Assembly: GCA_963777355.1 (NCBI GenBank)
Contig: CAVZQK010000055.1
Span: 62,001-126,000 of the forward strand
DNA from: DATJHM01 sp963777355
GTDB taxonomy: Bacteria; Chloroflexota; Ktedonobacteria; Ktedonobacterales; Ktedonobacteraceae
Length of the DNA: 64,000 nt
Reading direction: 5' to 3'
The first letter of the stretch is position 1. Each line of letters begins with the position of its first letter. Below the pieces are notes generated by a model. It was not told where the DNA came from and did not search any database. It was given only the letters and a program-made list of their open reading frames with translations. This document shows positions 27,915-37,528 of this stretch, piece after piece. The position numbers and the translations under genes were made by a program.

Positions 27915-29644
27915 AGGCTTCCCTGCACCTTTTCTAGCAGAAAGGAACCAATAATTAAGGCATCCAGCGGCGAGGTCCAGAAACATTCGATAGCGTCACG
28001 CGGTGTACAAACAACGGGCTCGCCTCGCGTATTAAATGAGGTGTTGACCAGAATGGGGACGCCGGTTCGCGCTTGAAAGGCTTTTAGCAGATCATAATAG
28101 AGCGGCTGTTGTTCACGGTTGATGGTTTGTATCCGAGCGGTCCCGTCAATATGCCGTACCGCCGGAATATACTCTGCTTGCTCAGGAATAACGTCATAAA
28201 CAAAGAGCATAAACGGTGAGCTGGTAGCAAGCTCAAACCAGTTACTCGCCTCCTCCTCCAACACCACCGGGGCCACAGGGCGGAAGTCTTCCCGATCCTT
28301 AATTTCATTCAAGCGATTCTGCATCTCGGCATGCATCGGTGAAGCCAGGATCGAACGTGCCCCCAGAGCACGCGGTCCAAACTCCATACGTCCCTGAAAC
28401 CAGCCAATGACCTTGTCCTGCACGAGCAGATCGGCAGTCTCTTCCGCTACATGCTTTAAACGGCGATAGGGAAGCTTTGTCCATTGCAGAAATTGCTCAA
28501 TCTCTTCATCCCCAAAAGCAGGCCCAAGATACGTATGGTCCATCTGAAAGAGACGCCGCTCATCCTTGCGTTCCTGCGCATCAATCCAGAGAGCCGCACC
28601 AAGTGCAGTTCCAGCATCTCCGGCTGCCGGTTGTATCCAGAGCTGTTTGAAGGGGCCGCGATCCCGCATCCGCGCATTCAAAACACAATTTAAGGCTACT
28701 CCACCAGCAAAACAGAGATTCTCCATTTTCGTCACGCTATATAACCAGTGTCCAATCTCCAATACAGTCTCTTCCAGCACATATTGCAGCGAGTGCGCAA
28801 TATCATAATGACGTTGCTCCAGCGCTCCGCCTTTGCGTCGAGCTGGACCGAAACGCTCCACAAGCCGAGGTGGCTCTATAGTATACTGGCCTTCTGCCCT
28901 CAAGCGGACTATATCCCGAAATGCAGAAATATACGCTGGTTTGCCATATGAGGCCAGGGCCATAACTTTATATTCGTCAGAGGAGTGCAGAAATCCGAGA
29001 TAGGCAGTGACTTGCTCGTAGAGGATGCCGAGCGAATGAGGCATATCGACTTGCCCCAGGCGATGCATGCTATTTTGCTGGCCAATGCCATAGGTTGTGG
29101 TAGCCCTTTCACCACGACCATCCAGTGTCAGAAGAGCAGCTTCTTGAAAGGGCGAGGGCAGAAATGCGCTGGCGGCATGGGCAACATGGTGCTCCACAAA
29201 GTGCCATTGATAAGGACCTTGTGAGCGAAAACCCTGGAAACGAGATTGTAAGTGCAGAGGGACACCACCGGCCAGGTGACGAGGAGCATTGACGATGTAA
29301 GAAAGAAAGAGCGGGTCCCACGGAGACTCCCATTCTGCGGGCGTCGGCGCGGCGCTTGGCTCTAGCGGCAGACTTAAGCTGGCATCTCCACGATGCTCTC
29401 TAAGTAAGAGAAAAGGATCATACGAATATGCAATATGCTCAACATCAACCAGGTTGATCCTTGCCTCTTGTAAGCAATAATTGATAGCATGAAATGGAAG
29501 CTCATAGGTCGAAAAGGGGATAGGCCGTTTACCATGTTTTACGTGCGTGAAACGTTCCTCTTCGGCGGCTGCAACTACTTGGCCATCGTGTACAAGACAG
29601 GCCGCCGAATCATGATAAACAGCGTTCACACCAAGAGTGTACAT
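27911..29644 (-). CDS. Carbamoyltransferase (NodU/CmcH/TobZ family)
   Basis: A 577-residue enzyme. The N-terminal Kae1-like ATPase domain has MYTLGVNAVYHDSAACLVHD, then the metal/adenylate-site HHVAHAASAFLPSPF. LCFAGGVALNCVLNARM and the C-terminal GWFQGRMEFGPRALGARSIL, then GVPILVNTSFNTRGEPVV, are diagnostic of the family, which transfers a carbamoyl group from carbamoyl phosphate onto a hydroxyl of a sugar or antibiotic. ATG 29644 follows AGGAG. First gene of the five-gene operon, so a carbamoylated glycan or natural product is the likely output. Confidence 0.93.
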   Translation of the reverse strand: MYTLGVNAVYHDSAACLVHDGQVVAAAEEERFTHVKHGKRPIPFSTYELPFHAINYCLQEARINLVDVEHIAYSYDPFLLLREHRGDASLSLPLEPSAAPTPAEWESPWDPLFLSYIVNAPRHLAGGVPLHLQSRFQGFRSQGPYQWHFVEHHVAHAASAFLPSPFQEAALLTLDGRGERATTTYGIGQQNSMHRLGQVDMPHSLGILYEQVTAYLGFLHSSDEYKVMALASYGKPAYISAFRDIVRLRAEGQYTIEPPRLVERFGPARRKGGALEQRHYDIAHSLQYVLEETVLEIGHWLYSVTKMENLCFAGGVALNCVLNARMRDRGPFKQLWIQPAAGDAGTALGAALWIDAQERKDERRLFQMDHTYLGPAFGDEEIEQFLQWTKLPYRRLKHVAEETADLLVQDKVIGWFQGRMEFGPRALGARSILASPMHAEMQNRLNEIKDREDFRPVAPVVLEEEASNWFELATSSPFMLFVYDVIPEQAEYIPAVRHIDGTARIQTINREQQPLYYDLLKAFQARTGVPILVNTSFNTRGEPVVCTPRDAIECFWTSPLDALIIGSFLLEKVQGSL

Positions 29645-29772
29645 CTCTACTCCTTTTGTCGATTTTCTGCCCATCTAGCGGCGAAATATGAGGTATTCTC
29701 TCACTATTGCCTTGAGAATAAACACGTCTATCAACAAAAAAAAGTTACAGATTTGGTGATGCTTTTCCCCTG

Positions 29773-29869
29773 CTGCGATTTGCGCTTTACAATTAACAGA
29801 TTACAGCTTTTTGTGACGCTCTTCTCTTTCTGCGATTTGCGCTTTACAATTTATAGGTTTACACCTATA
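29773..29869. repeat. 22-bp direct repeat plus small hairpin upstream of the carbamoyltransferase operon
   Basis: CTGCGATTTGCGCTTTACAA and two more bases occur identically at 29773-29794 and 29830-29851, 57 bp apart. The second copy runs into the palindrome TATAGGT-TTAC-ACCTATA (29852-29869). Position, 130-230 bp upstream of the operon start, allows a regulatory role; a local duplication is the alternative. Confidence 0.5.
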
Positions 29870-29890
29870 AAACATTTCTACGATCTTTTG

Positions 29891-30670
29891 CTAGACTTCC
29901 TCATTGGCAATGATCGCTTTATCCCCTTCCAGAAAGAAGACAATGCGCTCACAGATATTGGTACAATGATCTCCTATGCGCTCAAGATTGTGCGCAATCC
30001 ATAACCAATAGGTCATACGTTGCATAATCAACTCATCCTGTTGCAAGGCAGGCACCGCATGAATAGCAGTTAACATTGTCATAAGATCATGCCGCACAAG
30101 ATGATAGCGCACATCCACCACGTCATCTTCCTGCCAGATCACACGAGCAGCCTTAGCATCGCTCGTAGCAAGCACCTGCATCGTGCCTTGCAATACGCGG
30201 CGTGCCTCCTGGCCAAGATCAAGAATGCCTGCGACAACAGAGGCTTCTGTGACAATACGATCTCCAGGACCAGGCTCTTGCCCACCCCCTATCTTTTCTG
30301 GATCAACCTGGACGGTGCTTATGCCCTTCCCTCGAAGCGGCTCCATGCGCAACAAGAGCTTCGCAATACCCGTGGCATTATCACCTGCCCGCTCCAGATC
30401 TGAGGTAATCGATGGCGCGGATGAAAGAAAGCGCAGGTCCCGTCCGCCCAGCGGCTGCTGTAGCGTCAGCGAACGAAAGGCCAGGCGCTCTATCTCAAAA
30501 CGCAGCTCATCAATAGGAGTATCAGCGGCAACCACTAAACCACACAGGGCCTGATCCCCACTTTGTACAGCCTCTAAGGCCTGTTCGAGCGACTTTACGA
30601 CAAGCTCTCCCATGCGTACAATTCTCGTCGAGATCTCCTGGAGTTGTGTGTCTAAAACGGTTCTTGCCAT
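29891..30670 (-). CDS. phoU: PhoU-family phosphate-signalling protein
   Basis: A 259-residue helical protein with two PhoU repeats: residues 10-100 (MGELVVKSLEQALEAVQSGD, APSITSDLERAGDNATGIAK) and 140-245 (IHAVPALQQDELIMQRMTYW, IAHNLERIGDHCTNICERIV). The 'E/DRxGD' metal-binding motifs occur in both halves. A linker GGGQEPGPGDR makes it somewhat longer than the usual 220-240 residues. PhoU connects the Pst phosphate transporter to PhoR; no pst or pho genes are adjacent, so it is an orphan here. ATG 30670 is preceded by GGAAAC. Confidence 0.9.
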   Translation of the reverse strand: MARTVLDTQLQEISTRIVRMGELVVKSLEQALEAVQSGDQALCGLVVAADTPIDELRFEIERLAFRSLTLQQPLGGRDLRFLSSAPSITSDLERAGDNATGIAKLLLRMEPLRGKGISTVQVDPEKIGGGQEPGPGDRIVTEASVVAGILDLGQEARRVLQGTMQVLATSDAKAARVIWQEDDVVDVRYHLVRHDLMTMLTAIHAVPALQQDELIMQRMTYWLWIAHNLERIGDHCTNICERIVFFLEGDKAIIANEEV

Positions 30671-30931
30671 GTCTTGTTTCCTTTCTCAAACAACTTCACT
30701 TTATTGTAAGCTATTTGTGTTAAAACTCTGTAATAAGCGGAGATGTAAGCACGAAATAACGCGATTTACTTACCCAGAAGCTCAACAGGAATTTCTCCCT
30801 TGAGCTTTTGCTGAATATTCTTTTCATTGCCTCTCTAGAAATTTGTCTGCCTTGTCGATAAAAAAAGATAAGAACATTGTACGTGCTTGTCTCAAAAAAC
30901 GAAAGCAGTAAAATAACAAGGAGCAGATTGT

Positions 30932-31678
30932 ATGGTCAATAGCAAACAACCGTCTCTTACAGGTGATATTCCCTCAGAAATAGCGGCAAATAGCCCACAA
31001 GATGCTAGCATGTCAGCACCCTCTGATCTCTTAGAGGCACCCGTACAGGCAATGAAACAGGGCAAGCCGGTCACAAGTCTCTTTAAAACAATTTGCGGTA
31101 ATGTCGGTGACAAGTTACCAGGCGTGAATGCGCTTCTAGCAAAGAGACGCGACGAGAAAGCTAGCCGTCTGGAACAAGAACGAGAGGAACAGGAGCGGGC
31201 TGCGCTCACCGATGCGATTACCCATCTGCCTAATCAGCGAGCCATTATGGGTGTCCTCGACCAGACTATTCTGGACAGCCTGCAAAGTGCAGAACCATGT
31301 GCAGTCATTTTTCTCAATCTGGAGCATTTTTCTCATGTCAACACGACCTGGGGACCTGGGGCTGGTGACGCTATTTTGTATGAGATGGGACAACGGCTAC
31401 GCAATAATATCCGGGAGGACGATTTTGTTGGTCGTTATGATGCTGCGGAATTTGCATTGGTGCTCAAGAATAGCAATGAAGAGGGCGCGACTATCGCGAT
31501 AGAACGTCTTCAGGCTGTTGTGATCAGCGAACCCTTTCTCTGGGAAGTTGAGGAAGAGTTGCCGCCGATGCAGATTGCGATGAGTGGTAGTTTTGGTATT
31601 GCAATCTCTGGTGTCCACGGCACCACCAGCGCAGAGCTTATTACCTCTTGTAAAAGATCTATTGACAGCATCGTTTAG
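30932..31678 (+). CDS. Degenerate GGDEF-domain protein
   Basis: A 248-residue protein with a Ser/Pro-rich N-terminus, a charged coiled coil (residues about 70-92, RRDEKASRLEQEREEQERAA) and a GGDEF-fold domain. LTDAITHLPNQRAIMGVLD and GAGDAILYEMGQRLRNNIR match the family, but the signature appears as GRYDAAEF, that is DAAEF in place of GGDEF. Loss of both glycines and the metal-binding Asp means it is unlikely to make c-di-GMP and may bind GTP or act as a partner protein. ATG follows AAGGAG. Confidence 0.8.
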   Translation: MVNSKQPSLTGDIPSEIAANSPQDASMSAPSDLLEAPVQAMKQGKPVTSLFKTICGNVGDKLPGVNALLAKRRDEKASRLEQEREEQERAALTDAITHLPNQRAIMGVLDQTILDSLQSAEPCAVIFLNLEHFSHVNTTWGPGAGDAILYEMGQRLRNNIREDDFVGRYDAAEFALVLKNSNEEGATIAIERLQAVVISEPFLWEVEEELPPMQIAMSGSFGIAISGVHGTTSAELITSCKRSIDSIV

Positions 31679-31738
31679 CGCACAAAAGATGGAAGAGGGG
31701 GTATTAGGGAAATGTGGAATTCGCTGAACCGTGAGCTC

Positions 31739-31884
31739 CAACGCATATGCACGGGGATACGTGTGGAAGAGCTGGGTCGGCTATCTGCCGGCACAGGCGA
31801 CCGCGGCTCTTTACGCGTCAAAAGCTGGGCATCCCTGGAGAAGGGGCAACATTCACCTTTACACTCCCACAGGGTCATAGATAA
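31739..31884 (+). pseudogene. C-terminal relic of a histidine kinase
   Basis: One frame reads ICTGIRVEELGRL, the remains of 'ICRGIVEELGGRLW'. A shifted frame ends GIPGEGATFTFTLPQGHR and stop at 31882-31884, the typical end of a HATPase_c domain. Everything upstream is gone. A family A repeat follows directly (31889-31909). Confidence 0.5.
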
Positions 31885-31933
31885 AGGCCAGATCAACAGC
31901 CGATCCTACCATCTGCGGAGCATGGGGAAGAGC

Positions 31934-32764
31934 CTAACCGGTCCAACCATCAATCGGATAATACGACACGACAGTACGTCTTAAAACAAAGATTCGGCGT
32001 TGGCGCAAAATCCGAATCCCTCTAGGGGTCGTGTTATACTTCACATATAACTCCAGACTCACCCGATCTTTTAGCGGGTCAAATGGCTTACTGGAGAGAC
32101 GCCAGTTATCTAGCAATGCGCCGTGACGCAAAAGATTCTCCAGATGCTCACTATCCCGATAATATTCCTCATAAAAGTATTCTTTAGTACAGATTGGAAA
32201 GAGATCAAGTTCGGCGTAATACGCCTGCAAACTCTGCTGCTCACCATGCGAGTAGGGGGTATAGTGTGTTCGGCCAAAGATCTCTTTCAGAGGATAGCCA
32301 TCAAAGCTACTCACCAACTCTTGAATGAAAACAGCATCTTTCTTCATCTTTTGCAGGAGTAGGCCATTTAAATTTGGCCCTCGCTGACTATAAGCAAGAT
32401 CAAAAAAATTGTCAGACAGAACCATCACATCATTCGTCAAAGTCGAATCGGCCTGCCGCAACTCCACATTCTTCAGTCCCATCCTCTCCACACGCTCACG
32501 CGCCGCTTGCAATAACTCCTCATTGCGGTCAATGCCCCAGATACTCCCCACCGTACGCGCGGCCCTACACAAAGTCTGTCCCGCACCACAACCAATATCC
32601 AGTACAACACATGTGGAATGGCAGTAGAGATCCAACAAGCGTTGCATCTCATCTGCTGGACTCTCACCATAATATTCTACTGAATCCGGCGAGAAATTGC
32701 TCTGGTAGCTTGCAAAAGCACCATACTTGCGGGCCAGCCCTTCATCAGTAATGGTTTCATCCAT
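31934..32764 (-). CDS. Class I SAM-dependent methyltransferase
   Basis: A 276-residue methyltransferase. Motif I is VVLDIGCGAGQTLCRAAR at about residues 52-69, followed by IWGIDRNEELLQAARERVER (acidic residue binding ribose) and VELRQADST (adenine contact). The post-motif region FFDLAYSQRGPN is degenerate relative to the usual 'FD.V...' strand. ATG 32764 follows AGAGG. Its substrate is unknown; it neighbours the erythromycin-esterase gene 200 bp upstream on the same strand. Confidence 0.82.
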   Translation of the reverse strand: MDETITDEGLARKYGAFASYQSNFSPDSVEYYGESPADEMQRLLDLYCHSTCVVLDIGCGAGQTLCRAARTVGSIWGIDRNEELLQAARERVERMGLKNVELRQADSTLTNDVMVLSDNFFDLAYSQRGPNLNGLLLQKMKKDAVFIQELVSSFDGYPLKEIFGRTHYTPYSHGEQQSLQAYYAELDLFPICTKEYFYEEYYRDSEHLENLLRHGALLDNWRLSSKPFDPLKDRVSLELYVKYNTTPRGIRILRQRRIFVLRRTVVSYYPIDGWTG

Positions 32765-32961
32765 GAAAACCTCTCTTTTCTCTCGTCACCATGAGAAAAA
32801 GTAACAAGAACGCAGTATTCCCTCTTCTCGCCAATTTACGCCTTCTCTACTCAGGATTATATATTTCAATCTCTCTGTCCGCAATGTCAAGAACACAAAC
32901 ACAGGAGGCTGGCATCTCGCGATCAGAGGACCTGATTGCTCGGAACGTGCGCTCCAGCCTT

Positions 32962-34254
32962 CTAGAAATGGCCCCACCCATTGTATGTCGTCGTATCCAG
33001 GATAGCGAACCAATCGAAATCGGTGAAGTTTTGGGCGTTGAGTGGTTCATAGCTCCCGTTCTTCTTACTACCAGAGCGAATCGGAAGTGCCGCAATTTCC
33101 TCTTTAGGAAGCCCTTGCCCTTGATGGGTGGGAATGAACAGCACAGATCCGGGAGCGGATGTGAACCGCGCCTCAAGCGTCCCGGCTTCTGGCTGGCCGA
33201 TCCCATTGGCTGGCGAGGAGCCTATGGCTGAGCCGATGACGGCATAGCGGTGACCGAATAGTTCCTGAAGATGAGAGCCAACGGGCCACCAGATCGTCGT
33301 CTCATCCCCCCATTGCACCTTTCCACGCTTGAGATGGCTATTGTGGGCAAAAATCAGGATCTTGCCTCGATCATGTTCACGGGAGACGATATACGCCAGA
33401 TTCTCTGCCATCATTGCGTCACGGATGCCGAGCAGTCTCTCCTGGCGTTTCGTGGATGGTTGCGCTAACGCGGCATGATAGTGTAAGAGCTCTCGCGCTG
33501 CCACAGCATAGTGGATGGCTTCCAGATAGCGGCTCTCGTCGCTCTTCGCGACCAATTCGGGACGGTGTACACGCAGCTCTGCAATCAGCTCCTCGGTCTC
33601 GATCCGCAATGCGGTTGCCTCCGGTGATCGACCTATCGCTTGCGTCGGGTCGAACGCGGCAGCCGGATTCTCCCAGGCAGAATCCTGTCCGAGTAGCGGG
33701 TCGATGCGCTTTCGATACTCCTGGCCGAGGATCTCATCAACTGAATGAAGGTAATCAAGCGCAACGTAGAGTGTCTGGCGAGGACTATCTGCAATCATAT
33801 CGGTTGGGCTATCGAACCCATAGAACTGGACTTTTCTCTGGTGCGCTGGATCAGCATTGTAGTGTCTCATCCACTCGACCAGTTCGCGATTCGCTTCAAA
33901 CGTTCCGAACCCGTGGCTCCATCCAGTCTCCTGAACTGCCGCGTAAGATGCTGGACCGCGGCCAAGCACGTATTCGTTGATGATGGGTCCCCGAGGAAAA
34001 CTGCTCTCAACGGCAATAGCGCTGTAGTCATGGGCTTCGACAAGGCGTTGGAAGAGGTGGTTGCGAAGGACCAGCAGTTCTTCCCCCCCATGAAGTGCCT
34101 CTCCAAAGCCAAGCAATGAGACCGAATCGCCAAGTGAGCCGATCACTGTATCAACGGCGGCGTTGAAATCCGGACGAGAAGTGAGCGAGAATGGGATCGC
34201 CTCGTGTGCCATCCAGTCGTCGAGTGTCGCATATACTCCTGCTGCATTCGTCAT
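32962..34254 (-). CDS. Erythromycin-esterase family protein
   Basis: A 430-residue protein (ATG 34254, after AAAGGTAG). Family motifs: VSLLGFGEALHGGEELLVLR (the Glu and His of the EreB active site), IAVESSFPRGPIINEYVLG, and ILIFAHNSHLKRGKVQW carrying the later catalytic His. Length agrees with Ere proteins (about 420). EreA/B open the macrolide lactone, but most family members outside pathogens have unverified substrates, so macrolide resistance is only a possibility. Confidence 0.88.
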   Translation of the reverse strand: MTNAAGVYATLDDWMAHEAIPFSLTSRPDFNAAVDTVIGSLGDSVSLLGFGEALHGGEELLVLRNHLFQRLVEAHDYSAIAVESSFPRGPIINEYVLGRGPASYAAVQETGWSHGFGTFEANRELVEWMRHYNADPAHQRKVQFYGFDSPTDMIADSPRQTLYVALDYLHSVDEILGQEYRKRIDPLLGQDSAWENPAAAFDPTQAIGRSPEATALRIETEELIAELRVHRPELVAKSDESRYLEAIHYAVAARELLHYHAALAQPSTKRQERLLGIRDAMMAENLAYIVSREHDRGKILIFAHNSHLKRGKVQWGDETTIWWPVGSHLQELFGHRYAVIGSAIGSSPANGIGQPEAGTLEARFTSAPGSVLFIPTHQGQGLPKEEIAALPIRSGSKKNGSYEPLNAQNFTDFDWFAILDTTTYNGWGHF

Positions 34255-34714
34255 GAGTCTACCTTTCATTGTTTTCACTGTCACATTCATCTAATGAGAA
34301 ATCTTCTCCTCCTGCTGCTTCTCTCTCCCGTGCTCTCGTCTACCATTTGAGAACATGGGAGCCTGGACAAGTGAGAACACGCTCCAGCTTTGGCAGATCT
34401 TGCAGGAGGTTGCATGCATGCATCTCCGATCCAAGCTGGCCAGGCTTTTTCTGGATCATGTCTCTACTGTATAACACAGATGCAAGAATAGAGGGTAGAA
34501 AGAGAACCAGGAGCGTGCGTATGGACAGAAATGGATCAGGGCAGGCTCAATACGCTTAGATTTCTGTGAGAGAACGAGGAGTGTATCGCAAAAAAGCCTC
34601 AACTACGAACTTGAGAGTTTTACATGAAGCCTGGCAACACTTTACACGCTATCGAGTCTTCTCAGGGATGCAGGAATGAGCACCGAGCTGGTGCGCAACT
34701 ATGAAGCCTGCTTT
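34255..34714. other. 460-bp stretch without a gene
   Basis: Lies between the erythromycin-esterase start and the stop of the DHA2 exporter, both on the minus strand. It should contain the esterase promoter. Open frames on the plus strand lack family features. No repeat or terminator with a T-run was found. Confidence 0.35.
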
Positions 34715-36358
34715 TTAACCGGCTATCATTGCTTCACGGCGAATAGCGTCCTCTTCTTCAGGAGAAATATCACCTGTGCCTCTTGCATTGCTGTAAGGGG
34801 ATGCTACCTGTCTGCGTCGTCCGCGAATAAGAATCGCCGCCACAACCGCAGCTACAACCACGGGCACCGTCAGCCAGAAGGCATCCTGTATCGCCAGCAT
34901 CGTACTCTGCCGGTGCACCAGCCCTACAATCTCGGCAATACTGGCAAGATGGGCCTGCACCTGATTAAAACCATGCGCCATCAGGTATCCTTGCATCCGT
35001 ACAAGCATCTGTCCTAGACTCGATCCCGCCGTTACCCGCTCTGTCAGATGGGCATAATGCACCTTCGACTGCGATTGCACCAGCGTCGACAGAATGGCAA
35101 TCCCTAACGAAGTTGCCACAAAACGAGTGACAGTAAAAAGAGATGAAGCCTGGGCAAGCTGACGTGGCCCTATATCCGCCAGTGCTGCGACATTCAGTGG
35201 TTGAATAATCAGGCCCAGAGCAATTCCGCGCAAGATGAAAATCACAGCCAGCCAGCTATAGGCCGTTGAAACAGTCAGCGACGTACAGAGCCAGATCGTA
35301 ATCGCAAACAAAATCGCGCCTGGAATAATCACGGCCTTTGGCCCCACACGATCAACAATCCGTCCCGCCACCAGCGAGACCACAATCGAAGCAATCGCCT
35401 GGGGTAGCAGCATTATCCCTGCCTGAAAAGCACTCAGGCCACGTAGATTCTGCATATATACAGGAAAGAGAAAGATCCCACCAAAGAAACCAAAAGTAAT
35501 CAATGCACTGGTGATATTGCTCGTGAAAAAAGGACCATTCGCAAAGAGTCGTAGATTCACCAGAGTCGGGCGCTCTTTACGCGCTCTGTCCAGTTCAACA
35601 ACCGCGAAGGCTGCAAGCACAACCAGGCCAATAAGAAGTAGTGAGACGACAATGCCCGATCCCCAGCCGTCATTGCTTGCATCCGAAAAGGCATACAACA
35701 CAGCAGTCAGACCAATCGCCACCAGCGAGAATCCCAGCGTATCAAACTGCATCTGACCATTTGAGCGTGTATCGCGCAAAAGCACATATGCCAGAAACAG
35801 TCCTGCAATGCCAAAGGGCACATTAATATAAAAGATCAGCGGCCAATCCGCATATGTTACAAAATACCCGCCTAAAGTTGGTCCCAGGGCAGGGGCCAGC
35901 AAGGCCGCAATCCCGATAAATCCCGAAGCGATCCCCCGCTCTTGAGGTGGAAACTCGCTAAAGAGCAACGTCGAGGCCAGCGGAAAAAGAAAGGCTCCGC
36001 CCACACCTTGAAAGATCCGAAAAATGATTAACGCAGGCAAATTCCAGGCCAGGCCGCATAGCGCAGAGCCTAACGTAAAAATGGCCAGCGCTATCAAGTA
36101 AAAGCGTTTACTACCCAGCCGATCCACAAAAAACGCCGTCGTCGGAGTACACACCCCCTGCGTCAGAATATACGCCGTCAACACCCATTGCACATCATTT
36201 AAACTGGCACCAAAGGCATTCTCCAACCGGGGCAGGGCAATATTCACAATCGTCTGATCCAGGATAGTCATAAAAGCCCCAAAGATCACGACAATCGCCA
36301 CAAGCCATTTATAAGGCAGCCCACCGCGCCTCGTCTCAACCGGTACAGTGACATCCAT
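34715..36358 (-). CDS. MFS multidrug exporter, DHA2 family (EmrB/QacA-type)
   Basis: A 547-residue protein with about 14 membrane helices. LDQTIVNIALPRLENAFGAS is the DHA2 motif after helix 1, and GSKRFYLIALAIFTLGSALC with RIFQGVGGAFLFPLASTLLF are motif A and B regions. 'PALGPTLGGYFVTYADWPLI' carries the antiporter motif C. It uses the proton gradient to expel drugs. A TetR gene starts 700 bp upstream on the same strand with a 45-bp gap between them, so regulator and pump form one unit. Confidence 0.93.
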   Translation of the reverse strand: MDVTVPVETRRGGLPYKWLVAIVVIFGAFMTILDQTIVNIALPRLENAFGASLNDVQWVLTAYILTQGVCTPTTAFFVDRLGSKRFYLIALAIFTLGSALCGLAWNLPALIIFRIFQGVGGAFLFPLASTLLFSEFPPQERGIASGFIGIAALLAPALGPTLGGYFVTYADWPLIFYINVPFGIAGLFLAYVLLRDTRSNGQMQFDTLGFSLVAIGLTAVLYAFSDASNDGWGSGIVVSLLLIGLVVLAAFAVVELDRARKERPTLVNLRLFANGPFFTSNITSALITFGFFGGIFLFPVYMQNLRGLSAFQAGIMLLPQAIASIVVSLVAGRIVDRVGPKAVIIPGAILFAITIWLCTSLTVSTAYSWLAVIFILRGIALGLIIQPLNVAALADIGPRQLAQASSLFTVTRFVATSLGIAILSTLVQSQSKVHYAHLTERVTAGSSLGQMLVRMQGYLMAHGFNQVQAHLASIAEIVGLVHRQSTMLAIQDAFWLTVPVVVAAVVAAILIRGRRRQVASPYSNARGTGDISPEEEDAIRREAMIAG

Positions 36359-36403
36359 ATCAGCTCAACTCCTCGTTGCATACCATAAATATTCAACTTT
36401 ATT

Positions 36404-37066
36404 TTATTGAACCAACAAATCAATCGTGCTATCTCTGTAGCGCTCATTCAGCAGGCCACGGAGCCAGATGCGGCTCATTGGCCCTACCACAGCCTTTAAT
36501 TCTTGCTTCATATGCAGCTTACAACTATATTGCAGTGCGTACACCATACTCAAATAGCCCCAGACTGCTGCGTCTAAATTTACATCCTCGGCCAGAAGAC
36601 CAGCCTGCCGAGCACGCTGAAGCAAGGTAGCAATACTCTCAGCAACTTCCCGATTGTGCTTCTCTACACCGGCTGCAAAATCCGCGTCGCTCGACTCCGC
36701 CACTGCCTGATATAATACTCGATGGATATCCGGATCAGCGGCCATCACGTCACTATAATCCTGTACAACATACAATAACGCCTGGAGCAAGCCCTGCTCT
36801 TCTCGCGAGGCCAGTCGCTCATGCCACTTTGCAAAAAAGCGCTGGCTATACTCGCAGACCACTGCGAGAAACAGGCCCTTTTTACTGCCAAAGTGCTTAT
36901 AAAGCATTGGTTCCGTGATTCCACTCTCTTGAGCCAGCAGCCCCGTACTCGCCTCGGCATAACTATGTTCAGCAAACACCTGCTTCGCCCGCTCCAGAAT
37001 CAAAGCGCGGCGTTCCTCGCCTCTCATCCGTGTCCGCTTCCTCTGGCGTTCCTCAACTTCATTCAT
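36404..37066 (-). CDS. TetR/AcrR-family regulator of the DHA2 exporter
   Basis: A 220-residue regulator. Helix-turn-helix RRALILERAKQVFAEHSYAE, ASTGLLAQESGITEPMLYKH then FGSKKGLFLAVV; the C-terminal ligand domain is about 150 residues. It is the first gene of a two-gene unit with the exporter. No clear palindromic operator was spotted immediately upstream of 37066. Confidence 0.88.
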   Translation of the reverse strand: MNEVEERQRKRTRMRGEERRALILERAKQVFAEHSYAEASTGLLAQESGITEPMLYKHFGSKKGLFLAVVCEYSQRFFAKWHERLASREEQGLLQALLYVVQDYSDVMAADPDIHRVLYQAVAESSDADFAAGVEKHNREVAESIATLLQRARQAGLLAEDVNLDAAVWGYLSMVYALQYSCKLHMKQELKAVVGPMSRIWLRGLLNERYRDSTIDLLVQ

Positions 37067-37171
37067 AACGGTATTTCATTCCTCAAAAGACAAAACATAC
37101 AATCGAATGCTCTGTCAGACCTCCTTATCAGATAGGCAATATCCAGCGAGATCATCATCGGCGAGATGGGA

Positions 37172-37200
37172 CGGCCTGGCCGATCTACCCTACAGGATTT
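37172..37200 (+). repeat. Dispersed intergenic repeat, family B
   Basis: CGGCCTGGCCGATCTACCCT followed by ACAGGATTT. The copy at 39391-39420 is nearly identical and shares the trailing A(C/G)GATTTT. The rest of the 37067-37528 gap (divergent promoters of TetR and the sensor kinase) holds no gene. Confidence 0.6.
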
Positions 37201-37528
37201 TTGTCAGGCTGACAGGATAACTTCACTAACTTTCTTTGTTTATTAGCGGTAACTAACTTAAAACAATATACCATGAAAAATATTATCGGTCAAGAGGAGA
37301 CGTTTTCTGGTTTTCTGTCTTCTCTTTCTAGACATATTCATCTGACGAGAAGCATGAACAAGTAAAGCACAAGCAATATATCATTGATTGTTAAGGAGGA
37401 ATAGGAGCAGTTCTTTATATAAAGCCATCTCTCCGTGATCCAGTCTATTGTTCACGTTGTCTAAATCGGACAGAAATGCTATATTACCTGTAAAGGTAGA
37501 TACACAGAAAAGTTGAGGAGCGCACTGC

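Noticed and set aside
29773..29851. Pho box near phoU
   Set aside because: The TTTACAA-like parts are not in the regular spacing of Pho boxes, and the site is downstream of phoU, upstream of the unrelated carbamoyltransferase.
32962..34254. Confident macrolide-resistance gene
   Set aside because: The family is clear, but substrate cannot be judged from sequence; annotated only as family member.
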